From Streptomyces sp. WMMB 322 (lineage in GTDB: Bacteria > Actinomycetota > Actinomycetes > Streptomycetales > Streptomycetaceae): DNA of 64,000 nt. Positions within the stretch are counted from its first letter, which is position 1. The number at the start of each line of letters is the position of its first letter. The DNA is taken from positions 280,731 through 344,730 of the forward strand of contig NZ_FMHI01000006.1 of NCBI RefSeq assembly GCF_900090145.1, written 5' to 3'. The notes below the pieces were generated by a model, which searched no databases, was not told where the DNA came from, and worked only from the letters and a program-made list of their open reading frames with translations. The position numbers were made by a program, and so were the translations under genes. Positions 45,700 to 55,055 of this stretch are shown piece after piece.

Positions 45700-46350
45700 A
45701 TGACACCCGAGTGCTGGCCCGTCTACGGGCTGAGGATCACCACCCCCCGGCTGGTACTGCGCCTCCCTGATCTCGGCGCTCTGGAGAAGCTGGCGGCCGT
45801 GGCAGCGGCGGGTGTGCACGGGCCGGACGAGATGCCCTTCAGCTTCCCCTGGACCGACGGCACCCCGGAACGGCGGGCCCGCACCACCTTCCAGCACGTT
45901 CTGGGCACCGTCGCCGGGTGGCAGCCGGAGAAGTGGACGCTGAGCCTCGCCGTGCTGCACGAGGGCGAGGTGGTGGGCCGCCAGGACATCACCGCCCGCG
46001 ACTTCGCCGTCACGAAGGAGGCCCAGACCGGCTCCTGGCTGGGCCTCGCCCACCAGAACCAGGGGCTCGGCACGGAGATGCGGGCGGCCGTCACGCACCT
46101 GGCCTTCGAAGGGCTCGGAGCGCGGGCCCTCACGTCCGGTGCCATGACGGACAACCCGCGCTCCCTGGCCGTCTCACGGAAGCTCGGCTACGAGGCGGAC
46201 GGCGTCGAGGTGGTCCCCGTACGGGGAGAGGCGCGGACGGTCCGGCGGCTGCGGCTGGACCGGGCGTCGTGGGAACGGCACCGCTCACTCCCTGTCGGTC
46301 TGCACGGCCTGGAACCGTGCCTGGAGCTCTTCGGCGCGGAGCGCGGCTGA
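45700..46350 (+). CDS. RimJ/RimL-type GNAT acetyltransferase
   Basis: A 216-residue acetyltransferase of the RimJ/RimL branch. It opens YGLRITTPRLVLRLPDLGALEKL, the usual start of this family. The acetyl-CoA loop region is GSWLGLAHQNQGLGTEMRAA, followed by TDNPRSLAVSRKLGYEADG. No membrane segment. ATG 45700 has no Shine-Dalgarno but CAGGCT six bases upstream, so it may be transcribed separately as a leaderless message. Substrate (N-terminal amine, aminoglycoside or amino acid) cannot be told from sequence. Confidence 0.88.
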   Translation: MTPECWPVYGLRITTPRLVLRLPDLGALEKLAAVAAAGVHGPDEMPFSFPWTDGTPERRARTTFQHVLGTVAGWQPEKWTLSLAVLHEGEVVGRQDITARDFAVTKEAQTGSWLGLAHQNQGLGTEMRAAVTHLAFEGLGARALTSGAMTDNPRSLAVSRKLGYEADGVEVVPVRGEARTVRRLRLDRASWERHRSLPVGLHGLEPCLELFGAERG

Positions 46351-46572
46351 TCAAGGCGACGGTCCGGCCGGACGGACTTTTTGTGCACCGGCCGGAACCG
46401 CTGCTACCCGTACGGGTCAAGAGACTTGGCGATCATGCCCCGCACGGGGTAAACCCGTGCAGCGCCCTTCACAAGGGGGAGTGTGAGGAGCGACACTCGC
46501 CATCTCACCTGGCACGCAAGCTGCTCAGGCATGCAAGCCAGCCGCCACGACCAGCGGAGGTAGGCACGTCCT

Positions 46573-46878
46573 ATGTCTCCTCACACGTCACTGCACGAGG
46601 ACCTGACGGCGGCCCAGCGCTGCCTCGAGGAACTCACACGGACCGTCGACCGACTGGAGAACACCCTCGGCAGCGGCCTGGATGTCAGGCGCGTACGCAG
46701 CGACACAGCGCATCTTCGGGAGTCCCTGGCACTGCTGCGTGCCTCTTCGCCGGCCGCGGGGGCACCCGGCGCGGCGCACCCGGAGATGGTCACGATCCCC
46801 GACAAGCCCTACGACCACGGCCTGTGGTCGGACGTCGACGACGAGGGGGTGGGCGCCAAGGACCGGCACGCGCCGTGA
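46573..46878 (+). CDS. Small coiled-coil protein, 101 aa, upstream of sdh operon
   Basis: A 101-residue soluble protein. A predicted coiled coil covers about residues 8-60 (LHEDLTAAQRCLEELTRTVDRLENTL, VRSDTAHLRESLALL), followed by a linker and a conserved-looking acidic end (MVTIPDKPYDHGLWSDVDDEGVGAKD). No known domain. GGAGG lies 12 bases before ATG 46573, rather far. A 7-bp hairpin (GCACGGG/CCCGTGC, 46442-46460) lies upstream. It is 105 nt ahead of the succinate dehydrogenase genes, suggesting a co-expressed but unproven partner. Confidence 0.75.
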   Translation: MSPHTSLHEDLTAAQRCLEELTRTVDRLENTLGSGLDVRRVRSDTAHLRESLALLRASSPAAGAPGAAHPEMVTIPDKPYDHGLWSDVDDEGVGAKDRHAP

Positions 46879-46983
46879 GCGCCGCCCGGGGCTGAGTCGA
46901 ACCGCCGGCCGCGGCAGCGGCCGGCAGTCGGCGGCAGCTCACGAGGCACCCCAACTGACAAGTCGCCCCTACCGGAGAAACCG

Positions 46984-47850
46984 TTGGCCACTGGCACCCG
47001 ACCCCAACCGAACACGAGCAGCACAGGGAACAAGATTCCTCCGCCGGCCACCGGCGGCACAGGCGGCGTGCAGAGTGGTACGCGCGCCGCCATTCCAGAG
47101 AGGCATCTGCGCACCGACCGCTGGTGGCTCGCGCCGGCAGCGACCGCGTTCGGCCTGTTCGTGTTCGTCGTCTACTCGACGTGGCGGGCCTTCGCGGGCG
47201 CCGACTACTACCACGCGCCGTACGTCTCGCCCTTCTACTCCCCGTGTCTCGCCGAGAGCTGCGAGCAGATGCAGAGCGGCCCCAACTGGGCGCTGTTCGG
47301 GGACTGGTGGCCGCTCTCGCCCGCGCTGATCATCCTGATCTTCCCGCTGGGCTTCCGCCTCACCTGCTACTACTACCGCAAGGCCTACTACCGGGGCTTC
47401 TGGGCCTCTCCCCCGGCCTGCGCAGTCGCCGAGCCGCACAAGCGCTACACCGGCGAGACCCGCTTCCCCCTCATCCTCCAGAACCTGCACAGGTACTTCT
47501 TCTACGCGGCGGTCGGCGTCGCCGTCATCCTCACCTGGGACACGCTCCTCGGCTTCCGCAACTCCGAGTACGAGTGGGGCCACATGGGCCTGGGCACCGT
47601 GGTCTTCCTCATCAACATCGTGCTGATCTGGGCGTACACCATCTCGTGCCACTCCTGCCGGCACATCGTCGGCGGACGGCTCAAGCACTTCTCGAAGCAT
47701 CCGGTGCGGTACCGCATGTGGGGCCTGGTCGGAAAGCTCAACAGCCGTCACATGGAGTTGGCCTGGGCTTCGCTTCTCAGCGTCGGCCTGGCCGATCTCT
47801 ACGTGTACCTGCTGGCGACCGGTGCGTTCACCGATCCGCAGTTCTTCTGA
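46984..47850 (+). CDS. sdhC: Succinate dehydrogenase membrane subunit, Sdh1/Rieske type
   Basis: A 288-residue membrane protein with about five helices. A Pro/Gly/Thr-rich N terminus precedes RWWLAPAATAFGLFVFVVYS. Helices near WPLSPALIILIFPLGF, YFFYAAVGVAVILTW and GTVVFLINIVLIWAY follow, then SCHSCRHIVGG (C222, H223, C225, H227). Size and motif match the mycobacterial Sdh1 (Rv0249c type) anchor, for which a membrane-embedded Rieske-like [2Fe-2S] cluster has been described. The quinone is probably menaquinone. TTG 46984 has GGAG six bases upstream. First of the C-A-B operon. Confidence 0.88.
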   Translation: MATGTRPQPNTSSTGNKIPPPATGGTGGVQSGTRAAIPERHLRTDRWWLAPAATAFGLFVFVVYSTWRAFAGADYYHAPYVSPFYSPCLAESCEQMQSGPNWALFGDWWPLSPALIILIFPLGFRLTCYYYRKAYYRGFWASPPACAVAEPHKRYTGETRFPLILQNLHRYFFYAAVGVAVILTWDTLLGFRNSEYEWGHMGLGTVVFLINIVLIWAYTISCHSCRHIVGGRLKHFSKHPVRYRMWGLVGKLNSRHMELAWASLLSVGLADLYVYLLATGAFTDPQFF

Positions 47851-47881
47851 TTCACGCTTCTTCGAGAGGGATGCACGACAA

Positions 47882-49861
47882 ATGACGCAAGTCGAACGCC
47901 AGCAGTGGGATGTCGTCATCGTGGGCGCGGGCGGTGCGGGTCTGCGGGCAGCGATCGAGGCACGCGAACAGGGGCTGCGCACGGCGGTGATCTGCAAGTC
48001 CCTGTTCGGCAAGGCGCACACGGTGATGGCCGAGGGCGGCATCGCCGCCAGCATGGGCAACGCCAACCCCGGTGACAACTGGGAGGTGCACTTCCGCGAC
48101 ACCATGCGCGGGGGCAAGTTCCTCAACAACTGGCGGATGGCCGAGCTGCACGCCAAGGAAGCCCCCGACAGGGTCTGGGAGCTGGAGACGTGGGGGGCGC
48201 TCTTCGACCGCACGGCCGACGGCCGCATCTCCCAGCGCAACTTCGGCGGCCACGAGTATCCGCGCCTCGCGCACGTCGGCGACCGTACGGGCCTGGAGCT
48301 GATCCGCACGCTCCAGCAGAAGACCGTCTCGCTGCAGCAGGAGGACTTCAAGGAGAGCGGTGACTACGAGTCCCGGCTGAAGGTCTTCCAGGAGTGCACC
48401 GTCACCCGGATCCTCAAGTCCCCGGCCGCGGACGGCTCCGGGGAGAAGGTCTCCGGCGTCTTCTGCTACGAGCGGGAGTCGGGCCGCTTCTTCGTCATCG
48501 AGGCTCCTGCCGTGGTCCTGGCCACCGGTGGCATCGGCAAGTCCTTCAAGGTGACGTCGAACTCGTGGGAGTACACCGGCGACGGGCACGCGCTGGCGCT
48601 GCTGGCAGGCGCCTCGCTGATCAACATGGAGTTCGTCCAGTTCCACCCGACGGGGATGGTCTGGCCGCCGTCGGTGAAGGGCATCCTCGTCACCGAATCG
48701 GTGCGCGGTGACGGCGGCGTCCTGCGCAACTCCGAGGGCAAACGGTTCATGTTCGACTACGTGCCCGACGTCTTCAAGGAGAAATACGCCGAGTCCGAGC
48801 AAGAGGCCGACGGCTGGTACGAGGACCCGGAGAAGCACCGGCGGCCGCCGGAGCTGCTTCCGCGCGACGAGGTCGCCCGCGCGATCAACTCCGAGGTCAA
48901 GGCGGGCCGGGGCTCACCGCACGGCGGCGTCTTCCTCGACGTCTCGACCCGTATGTCCGCCGACGTGATCCGCCGCAGGCTGCCGTCCATGCACCACCAG
49001 TTCAAGGAGCTGGCGGACGTGGACATCACCGCCGAACCCATGGAGGTCGGCCCGACCTGCCACTACGTGATGGGCGGCGTCGACGTCGACCCGGACACGG
49101 CCGCGGCCGTCGGCGTCACGGGCCTGTATGCGGCGGGCGAGGTCGCCGGAGGGATGCACGGCTCGAACCGGCTCGGCGGCAACTCCCTCTCCGACCTGCT
49201 CGTCTTCGGCCGCCGGGCCGGTCTGCACGCCGCGCAGTACGCGGCGTCGCTCAAGGACGACGGACGTCCCCAGGTCAGCGACGAGCAGATCGAGCACGCC
49301 TCCGCCGAGGCACTGCGCCCCTTCAGCGCTGCCGAGGTCCCCGAGGGTGAGCCCGCGGAGAACCCGTACACGCTGCACCAGCACCTCCAGCAGTCCATGA
49401 ACGACCTCGTCGGCATCATCCGCCGCGACGAGGAGATGACGCAGGCCCTGGACCGGCTGGCGGAGCTGCGGGTGCGGGCCACGTACGCGGGTGTCGAGGG
49501 CCACAGGCAGTTCAACCCGGGCTGGCACCTGGCCATCGACCTGCGCAACATGCTGCTGGTCAGCGAGTGCGTGGCGCGGGCCGCACTGACCCGCACCGAG
49601 TCGCGCGGCGGTCACACCCGCGACGACTTCCCGGAGATGGACCGCCAGTGGCGGCGTTCGAACCTCGTCTGCACTCTCGCCGACGAACCGGTCTCGGTCG
49701 ACGCCGCGACCCAGCCGGGAGAGGCCGCCGAGCGCGCCGAGAGCGGCCGCATCGACCTGCGCCGCCGTGAAATGCCGGCGATCCGCCCGGATCTGCTGGG
49801 GCTCTTCGAGAAGGAGGAGCTGATCAAGTACCTGACGGACGAGGAGCTGACAGCCGAATGA
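47882..49861 (+). CDS. sdhA: Succinate dehydrogenase flavoprotein subunit
   Basis: A 659-residue FAD subunit oxidising succinate to fumarate at the membrane face. The dinucleotide fold WDVVIVGAGGAGLRAAIEA is at the N terminus. The His of KAHTVMAEGGIAAS is the expected site of covalent FAD attachment. Substrate-site elements include FVQFHPTGMVWP, the capping-domain arginines and HGSNRLGGNSLSDLLVFGRRAG near the end. ATG 47882 follows GAGAGGG and lies 31 nt after the membrane-subunit gene. The 3' end overlaps sdhB by four bases (ATGA). Belongs to the Sdh1 group. Confidence 0.96.
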   Translation: MTQVERQQWDVVIVGAGGAGLRAAIEAREQGLRTAVICKSLFGKAHTVMAEGGIAASMGNANPGDNWEVHFRDTMRGGKFLNNWRMAELHAKEAPDRVWELETWGALFDRTADGRISQRNFGGHEYPRLAHVGDRTGLELIRTLQQKTVSLQQEDFKESGDYESRLKVFQECTVTRILKSPAADGSGEKVSGVFCYERESGRFFVIEAPAVVLATGGIGKSFKVTSNSWEYTGDGHALALLAGASLINMEFVQFHPTGMVWPPSVKGILVTESVRGDGGVLRNSEGKRFMFDYVPDVFKEKYAESEQEADGWYEDPEKHRRPPELLPRDEVARAINSEVKAGRGSPHGGVFLDVSTRMSADVIRRRLPSMHHQFKELADVDITAEPMEVGPTCHYVMGGVDVDPDTAAAVGVTGLYAAGEVAGGMHGSNRLGGNSLSDLLVFGRRAGLHAAQYAASLKDDGRPQVSDEQIEHASAEALRPFSAAEVPEGEPAENPYTLHQHLQQSMNDLVGIIRRDEEMTQALDRLAELRVRATYAGVEGHRQFNPGWHLAIDLRNMLLVSECVARAALTRTESRGGHTRDDFPEMDRQWRRSNLVCTLADEPVSVDAATQPGEAAERAESGRIDLRRREMPAIRPDLLGLFEKEELIKYLTDEELTAE

Positions 49862-50760
49862 GCGCCGAGACGCACGCGGGCGAGGGCAAGGGTGCGCACA
49901 CGCGTCCTCGCGCGCACGACGCAGAGGACACCGCGGAGGGCACCGGTACGCCCGGGTCCGTCAGCGGCGGCGCCCCGGACGCCACCGGTACGAGCTACAT
50001 CGCGAACTTCCGCGTCTGGCGCGGCGACATCGAGGGCGGCGGCCTGGAGGACTTCAAGGTCGAGGTCTTCGAGGGCGAAGTGGTCCTCGACATCGTCCAC
50101 AGGCTCCAGGCCACGCAGACTCCGGATCTGGCGGTCCGGTGGAACTGCAAGGCCGGCAAGTGCGGCTCGTGCAGCGCCGAGATCAACGGGCGGCCACGGC
50201 TGCTGTGCATGACGCGGATGTCCGTCTTCGAGCGGTCGGAGACCATCACGATCACGCCGCTGCGGGCCTTCCCCGTCGTACGGGATCTGGTCACGGACGT
50301 GTCGTTCAACTACACCAAGGCACGCGAGATCCCCTCATTCGTGCCCCCTGCCGGTCTGGGCCCGGGCGAGTACCGGATGCAGCAGGAGGACGTGGGCCGC
50401 TCGCAGGAGTTCCGCAAGTGCATCGAGTGCTTCCTCTGCCAGGACGTGTGCCATGTGGTGCGCGACCACGAGGAGAACAAGGAGGCCTTCGCCGGTCCCC
50501 GCTTCCTGATGCGGATGGCGGAGCTGGACATGCATCCGCTGGACGCTGCCGAGGAGTCCGGGCTGGACCGCCAGTCCACCGCCCAGGACAACCACGGGCT
50601 GGGCTACTGCAACATCACCAAGTGCTGCACGGACGTCTGCCCCGAGAACATCAAGATCACCGACAATGCGCTGATCCCGCTCAAGGAGCGTGTCGCCGAC
50701 CGCAAGTACGACCCGATCGTCTGGCTCGGCAACAAGATCCGCCGCCGGAACGGAGCCTGA
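49858..50760 (+). CDS. sdhB: Succinate dehydrogenase iron-sulfur subunit
   Basis: A 300-residue electron-transfer subunit. The N-terminal ~45 residues are hydrophilic and unconserved. The [2Fe-2S] motif is CKAGKCGSCSAEINGRPRLLC. The [4Fe-4S] motif CIECFLCQDVC and the third set CCTDVCPENI complete the chain to the membrane subunit. Start overlaps the flavoprotein stop (ATGA). No promoter or terminator of its own is evident, so it is the last gene of the three-gene operon. Confidence 0.96.
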   Translation: MSAETHAGEGKGAHTRPRAHDAEDTAEGTGTPGSVSGGAPDATGTSYIANFRVWRGDIEGGGLEDFKVEVFEGEVVLDIVHRLQATQTPDLAVRWNCKAGKCGSCSAEINGRPRLLCMTRMSVFERSETITITPLRAFPVVRDLVTDVSFNYTKAREIPSFVPPAGLGPGEYRMQQEDVGRSQEFRKCIECFLCQDVCHVVRDHEENKEAFAGPRFLMRMAELDMHPLDAAEESGLDRQSTAQDNHGLGYCNITKCCTDVCPENIKITDNALIPLKERVADRKYDPIVWLGNKIRRRNGA

Positions 50761-51072
50761 ACCGGCCGGAGCGGCGTCACGGCGGGTGAGATCTGTCACG
50801 GGGGCGTGCCACCGCGCGCCCCCGTTGCGCCCCCTGTCTCCGGCCCGCCGTTTCCGCCGCCTCTCCGCGGCTCCCGCGGGCTCCGCGGGCCGCACCGTGC
50901 ACCGGGCGGCCGCCAGTGGTCGCACCAACGGCATACGCGTGCGGGCGCGCCCGGAAGCCGCAAGCTGGATACGCTTCCGGGATACGGGCGAACGTACCGT
51001 GACCACCCTCGCCGGTGGCAGGCCCGGACATGCCAGCTCCCACCACGTCCGCACCAGCGCAGAGGATTCACG
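50761..51072. other. Intergenic region between sdhB and the serine hydrolase gene
   Basis: GC-rich stretch without credible genes on either strand. No strong hairpin follows sdhB. The hydrolase promoter is presumably in 50930-51060. Confidence 0.4.
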
Positions 51073-52869
51073 ATGAGACGCCGGCAGTTCCTCGGCACCG
51101 TTGGCGGTGCCGCGCTCGCGACCGGGGTGGGCCCTGGCTCCGTCCCCGCCTTCGCCTCGGCGCCGAACGGTTCGGACGTCGGCGGACCACCCACAGTGAC
51201 GCCGGACGATCTCCGCTTCCGTCCGCGCACGCTGCGTCGCGGCAGCCCGCACCGCGCGGGCCTGCTGCGCGCCGAGGTCGAGCGGCTCGTGCCCACCGCC
51301 GAGGACTACATGCGCCCGGGGCCGGGCCGCCCCCATCCCTCGCACCCCGGCTTCGTCCTGCTGGCCGCCAGGAACGGTGTGGTGGTCGAGCACGCGGCGC
51401 GCGGCCACGCGCTGCGCTACTCGGCGTGGGACGAGGCTGCCGGAGAGGCCGTGGAGCTGCCGCGTGACCAGTGGGTCGGCATGCGGACGGACACGATCTT
51501 CGACATGGCGTCGGTCTCGAAGCTGTTCACGTCGGTCGTGCTGGTCGCCCAGGCCGAGCGGGGCACGCTCGGCCTCGACGACCGCGTCGCGCGCCATCTG
51601 CCGGACTTCGACAAGGCCGATCCCGCCAAGTCCCCCATCGTCGTACGGCAGTTGGTGAACCACACCTCGGGCATGAAGGCCGACATGGACCTCGAGCCCT
51701 ACCCGGACAACGAGGCCCGCATCGCCGCCGTCTATGCGGAGCCGCTCAAGAGCCCGCCGGGCGAGCAGTACACCTACTCGGACCTCAACCTCATCACCGC
51801 GGGACGCCTCCTGGAGGAGGTCACCGGCAAGGGGCTCGACGAGCTCGTCGCCGAGCTGATCACCGAGCCGCTCGGCATGCGGGACACGGGATACAACCCC
51901 CCGGAGTCGAAGCTGGAGAGGGTCGCCGCCACCGAGTACATGCCGTGGACGGGCCGCGGCATCGTGCGCGGCTCGGTGCACGACGAGAAGGCGTACTACC
52001 TGGGCGGCGTCGCGGGCCACGCGGGCGTCTTCTCGACGGCCGCCGACATGGCCGTCTTCGGGCAGATGGTGCTGAACGGCGGCACCTACGGCGGGCACCG
52101 CGTGCTCGGCGAGGACTGGGTCCGCGCCATGATCACCAACGAGAACCCGGACATGGGGCCCGAGGCGGCGCGCGGTCTGGGCTGGCAGCTCGACCAGCGC
52201 TTCTACATGGACGCCCTCACCTCGCCCGTGACGACGGGCCACACCGGTTACACCGGGCCCTGCCTGGTGGCCGACCCGATCGACGGCACGCTCTTCGTCC
52301 TGATGACCAACCGCGTGCACCCCACCCGCGACTGGGGCACGGTCAGCGACTACCGCCGCGCCCCCGCGCGGCACTTGGCGCGCGCCGTGCCGGTGCGTCC
52401 CGCCGTCTCGTCCGCCGCCTGGTACTCGGGGCAGCGCGACGCCGACACCGCGACTCTGCACGTTCCGCTGAAGAAGGCCGTGGACGACGAGGCCTCGCTG
52501 CGCTTCCGGCTCTGGTACGACACCCAGTCCACCGACGTCTGCACGGTGGAGGCCACCACGGCGAAGCCGGGCGAGGACGCCTCCTGGCAGCCCGTCCCGC
52601 TGAAGCTGCGTGCGGGGCGCCGGAGTTGGGAGAGCAAGGGCGACTTCGCCGGCTTCTCCGCGCGCCGCTGGCTGCACGCCGCGGGTGAACTGCCCGACGG
52701 GGTGACCGCGGTGCGCTGGCGCTACGTCACTGACGAGCAACAGCAGGGCAGGGGCGTCTACTTGGACGACATCCGGGTGCTCAGCGGTGCGCGGCCCGTA
52801 TTCATGAGCGTGCGTCCGCGCGACAACGCACGTGTACGGGCGGACGGCTGGGAGCTGTCCGGCAACTGA
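51073..52869 (+). CDS. Tat-exported serine hydrolase (beta-lactamase/class C family)
   Basis: A 598-residue S12-family enzyme. The twin-arginine signal MRRRQFLGTVGGAALATG directs folded export, consistent with tatB in this window. The catalytic SxxK is S147-K150 in DMASVSKLFTSV. The second motif is YTYSDLNLITAG and the third HTGYTGP. PFPs and esterases share this fold, so it may be a D-Ala-D-Ala peptidase or an esterase and not a drug-resistance enzyme. The last ~150 residues form a beta-rich domain ending with GVYLDDIRVLSG. ATG 51073 follows AGAGGAT. Confidence 0.88.
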   Translation: MRRRQFLGTVGGAALATGVGPGSVPAFASAPNGSDVGGPPTVTPDDLRFRPRTLRRGSPHRAGLLRAEVERLVPTAEDYMRPGPGRPHPSHPGFVLLAARNGVVVEHAARGHALRYSAWDEAAGEAVELPRDQWVGMRTDTIFDMASVSKLFTSVVLVAQAERGTLGLDDRVARHLPDFDKADPAKSPIVVRQLVNHTSGMKADMDLEPYPDNEARIAAVYAEPLKSPPGEQYTYSDLNLITAGRLLEEVTGKGLDELVAELITEPLGMRDTGYNPPESKLERVAATEYMPWTGRGIVRGSVHDEKAYYLGGVAGHAGVFSTAADMAVFGQMVLNGGTYGGHRVLGEDWVRAMITNENPDMGPEAARGLGWQLDQRFYMDALTSPVTTGHTGYTGPCLVADPIDGTLFVLMTNRVHPTRDWGTVSDYRRAPARHLARAVPVRPAVSSAAWYSGQRDADTATLHVPLKKAVDDEASLRFRLWYDTQSTDVCTVEATTAKPGEDASWQPVPLKLRAGRRSWESKGDFAGFSARRWLHAAGELPDGVTAVRWRYVTDEQQQGRGVYLDDIRVLSGARPVFMSVRPRDNARVRADGWELSGN

Positions 52870-52949
52870 CGGAGAGCGGGCGCGAGTCCGGGCCGGACTC
52901 CGGCGCTCCGGGCCGGGACGGCCGTGGTTCCGGGAGCGGGACGCACGCG

Positions 52950-54746
52950 TCAGAACAGGCTGAGCAGCGCTTCCGTCGGGTCGGCGGGCTTGGAGTCCTC
53001 GCCCGGGCGTGCAAGCTCGAACCAGACGGTCTTGCCGCGGTGCGTACGCCTGCTTCCCCACCCGGTGCTGAGCAGGCCGACCAGCTGCAGCCCTCTGCCG
53101 CCCTCGTCGGTCACATGGGCGCGGCGCCGGCGGGGCTGCACCTGGCCCGAGTCCCACACCTCGCACACAAGGGTGCGGTCCAGCAGCAGCCGCAGGCGTA
53201 TCTCGCCCTCGCCGTGCCGCAGCGCGTTCGTCACCAGCTCACTCACCAGCAGTTCGGCGGTGTCCGCGAGCGCGCCCAGCTCCCACTCGGACAGCTGCTC
53301 GCGCGTCAGCTCACGGGCACGGGCGACGGAACGCGGCTCGGCGGAGAGCGTCCAGTCGCCGACGGCGCCCTCGGGAAGGCCCTGGAACCGTGCGACGAGG
53401 AGCGCGATGTCGTCCTCGCCGTGGTGCACGTTGAGGGTCGTCAGCACCTGGTCGGCGACGTTCTCGAGGGAGGCGGTGGCGTCCGTGAGAGCGGCACGCA
53501 GCGCGCCCAGGCCCTCGTCGATGGGGTGCTCGCGCGACTCGACGAGACCGTCGGTGTAGAGCGCGATCATGGCACCGTCGGGCAGTGCCATCTCGATCTC
53601 TTCGAACGGCTCGCCGCCCACGCCCAGCGGTACCCCCTTGGGGACCTCCAGCATGAGGGCCGGTTCGTCCGGTTCGACCAGGACGGGCGGCAGATGACCG
53701 GCGTTGGCGATGGTGCAGCGGCGGGAGACGGGGTCGTAGACGGCGAAGATGCAGGTGGCGAGGTAGACCTCCGCCAGGTCGCCGCTGCCGTTGCGCTGCG
53801 AGCCCGGGGTGTCGCCGAGCCCGCGGGCGATCTCGTCCAGCGCGCCCAGCACCTCGGCGGGTTCCATGTCCGTGGTGAGCGCCAGCGTCCGTACGGCGGT
53901 GCGCAGTTCGCCCATGGCGACGGCGGCGCGCAGCCCCCGGCCCATCACGTCGCCGACGACGACGGCGGTGCGGTGCCCGGGCAGTTCGATGACGTCGAAC
54001 CAGTCGCCGCCGACCTCGGTCGCCGGGTTGCCGGGCAGATAGCGGCAGGCGATGTCGAGGCCGGCGGCTTCGGGGTCGCCGGGCGGCAGCAGGCTGCGCT
54101 GGAGTATCAGCGCCCGCTCGTGCTCCCTGCGGTACAGGCGCGCGTTGTCTATGCACACGGCGGCGCGTGAGGCCAGTTCGGCGGCGAGCGCCGCGTCCCG
54201 CTCCCCGAACGGCTCGCTGCCCTTGACGCGGGAGAACTGCACCAGGCCCAGCACCCTGTCGCGGGCGACCATCGGCACCGCGAGCGTCGACTGCACGACG
54301 GCGCCGAACTGGACCGGCACGGTGCCGTCCTGCCCCGGGATGTGCTGCACGCGTCCGCTGCGAAGCGCCTGCGCGCAGGGGGTGTTGAAGGGATAGCAGT
54401 GCGTCGCACCCACGGTCACCGGGCTCGCGCCGGTCGTTCCCACCTGGCCTTCGCGGGTGAGCGACGGCGGGGCCTCCGAGACGGAAGACGCGAACCCGAC
54501 GCGGCGAAGCTCTCCGCTGCCGTCGCCGGGGCCGACGGGGCGCGGCTCGTCGCCGGCGAGAACATCCATGTACAGGTCGACGGAGGCGAGATCGCAGAAC
54601 TGCGGGACACCGACGTCCAGCAGCTCGCGGGCTGTCGTCTCCAGGTCGAGCGAGTTGCCGATACGGGCGCCCGCTGCGTTGAGAAGAGCGAGAGCGCGGC
54701 GGACGTCGTCCGGCTTGCCTGCCGCCTCCACAGGGATATCGCTCAA
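52950..54746 (-). CDS. GAF-SpoIIE phosphatase-HATPase signalling protein
   Basis: A 598-residue cytosolic protein with a GAF domain (~25-195), a PP2C/SpoIIE phosphatase (~210-410: ATEVGGDWFDVIELPGHRTA, VVVGDVMGRGLRAAVAMG, MIALYTDGLVESRE, DDIALLVARF with metal-binding aspartates) and a C-terminal anti-sigma-kinase-like HATPase (~460-590: LLVSELVTNALRHGEGEIRL, TDEGGRGLQLV). It probably sets the phosphorylation state of an anti-sigma antagonist. TTG 54746 is chosen for AAGGGGC upstream and GAF conservation. No sigma, anti-sigma or antagonist gene is adjacent. Confidence 0.9.
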   Translation of the reverse strand: MSDIPVEAAGKPDDVRRALALLNAAGARIGNSLDLETTARELLDVGVPQFCDLASVDLYMDVLAGDEPRPVGPGDGSGELRRVGFASSVSEAPPSLTREGQVGTTGASPVTVGATHCYPFNTPCAQALRSGRVQHIPGQDGTVPVQFGAVVQSTLAVPMVARDRVLGLVQFSRVKGSEPFGERDAALAAELASRAAVCIDNARLYRREHERALILQRSLLPPGDPEAAGLDIACRYLPGNPATEVGGDWFDVIELPGHRTAVVVGDVMGRGLRAAVAMGELRTAVRTLALTTDMEPAEVLGALDEIARGLGDTPGSQRNGSGDLAEVYLATCIFAVYDPVSRRCTIANAGHLPPVLVEPDEPALMLEVPKGVPLGVGGEPFEEIEMALPDGAMIALYTDGLVESREHPIDEGLGALRAALTDATASLENVADQVLTTLNVHHGEDDIALLVARFQGLPEGAVGDWTLSAEPRSVARARELTREQLSEWELGALADTAELLVSELVTNALRHGEGEIRLRLLLDRTLVCEVWDSGQVQPRRRRAHVTDEGGRGLQLVGLLSTGWGSRRTHRGKTVWFELARPGEDSKPADPTEALLSLF

Positions 54747-55055
54747 CGCCGCCCCTTCCCGTGACCAGTGTGGCACCGGTTCCGAGCAGTGTGGCAGGCG
54801 CAAGGCACCCGGAACACGCTCTTCCCGATCGCCGCACGAAATTCGTAATTCCCGTCCCAGTTCACAACTGCCGTGCGGCCTCACACCTCCGTGCGCTCCC
54901 CTGACCTCCTCCGGCAGGGACAACTGTCTCCTAACCAGGCTGCGCCGGTTCGAACCATCTTCAACGAGGGCGCATCGCGGGTGCAGGGGTGCGGGCGGTT
55001 CCGCACGGTTTGCCGAGATGGGCAACGCACCCGCCGCCGGGCACGTGAACCTGCT
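54747..55055. other. Intergenic region between the two phosphatase genes
   Basis: No gene is supported. An open frame continuing upstream of the first phosphatase start encodes Arg/Cys-rich sequence unlike the family. Modestly A/T-richer at 54835-54860, where the promoter for the downstream phosphatase gene may lie. Confidence 0.4.

Noticed and set aside
46362..46382. Intrinsic terminator after the RimL-type acetyltransferase (GTCCGGCCGGAC then TTTTT)
   Set aside because: The palindrome leaves no proper loop and the T-run is offset; too weak to list.
51073..52869. Beta-lactamase conferring drug resistance
   Set aside because: S12-fold motifs are shared by esterases and peptidases, and the long C-terminal domain is not typical of lactamases.
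50335..53166. A 943-residue minus-strand open frame opposite sdhB and the serine hydrolase
   Set aside because: No recognisable domain and it covers two verified genes on the plus strand.
54747..55025. N-terminal extension of the GAF phosphatase to 55025
   Set aside because: Arg/Cys-rich sequence without similarity; TTG 54746 has a good ribosome site and fits the GAF start.
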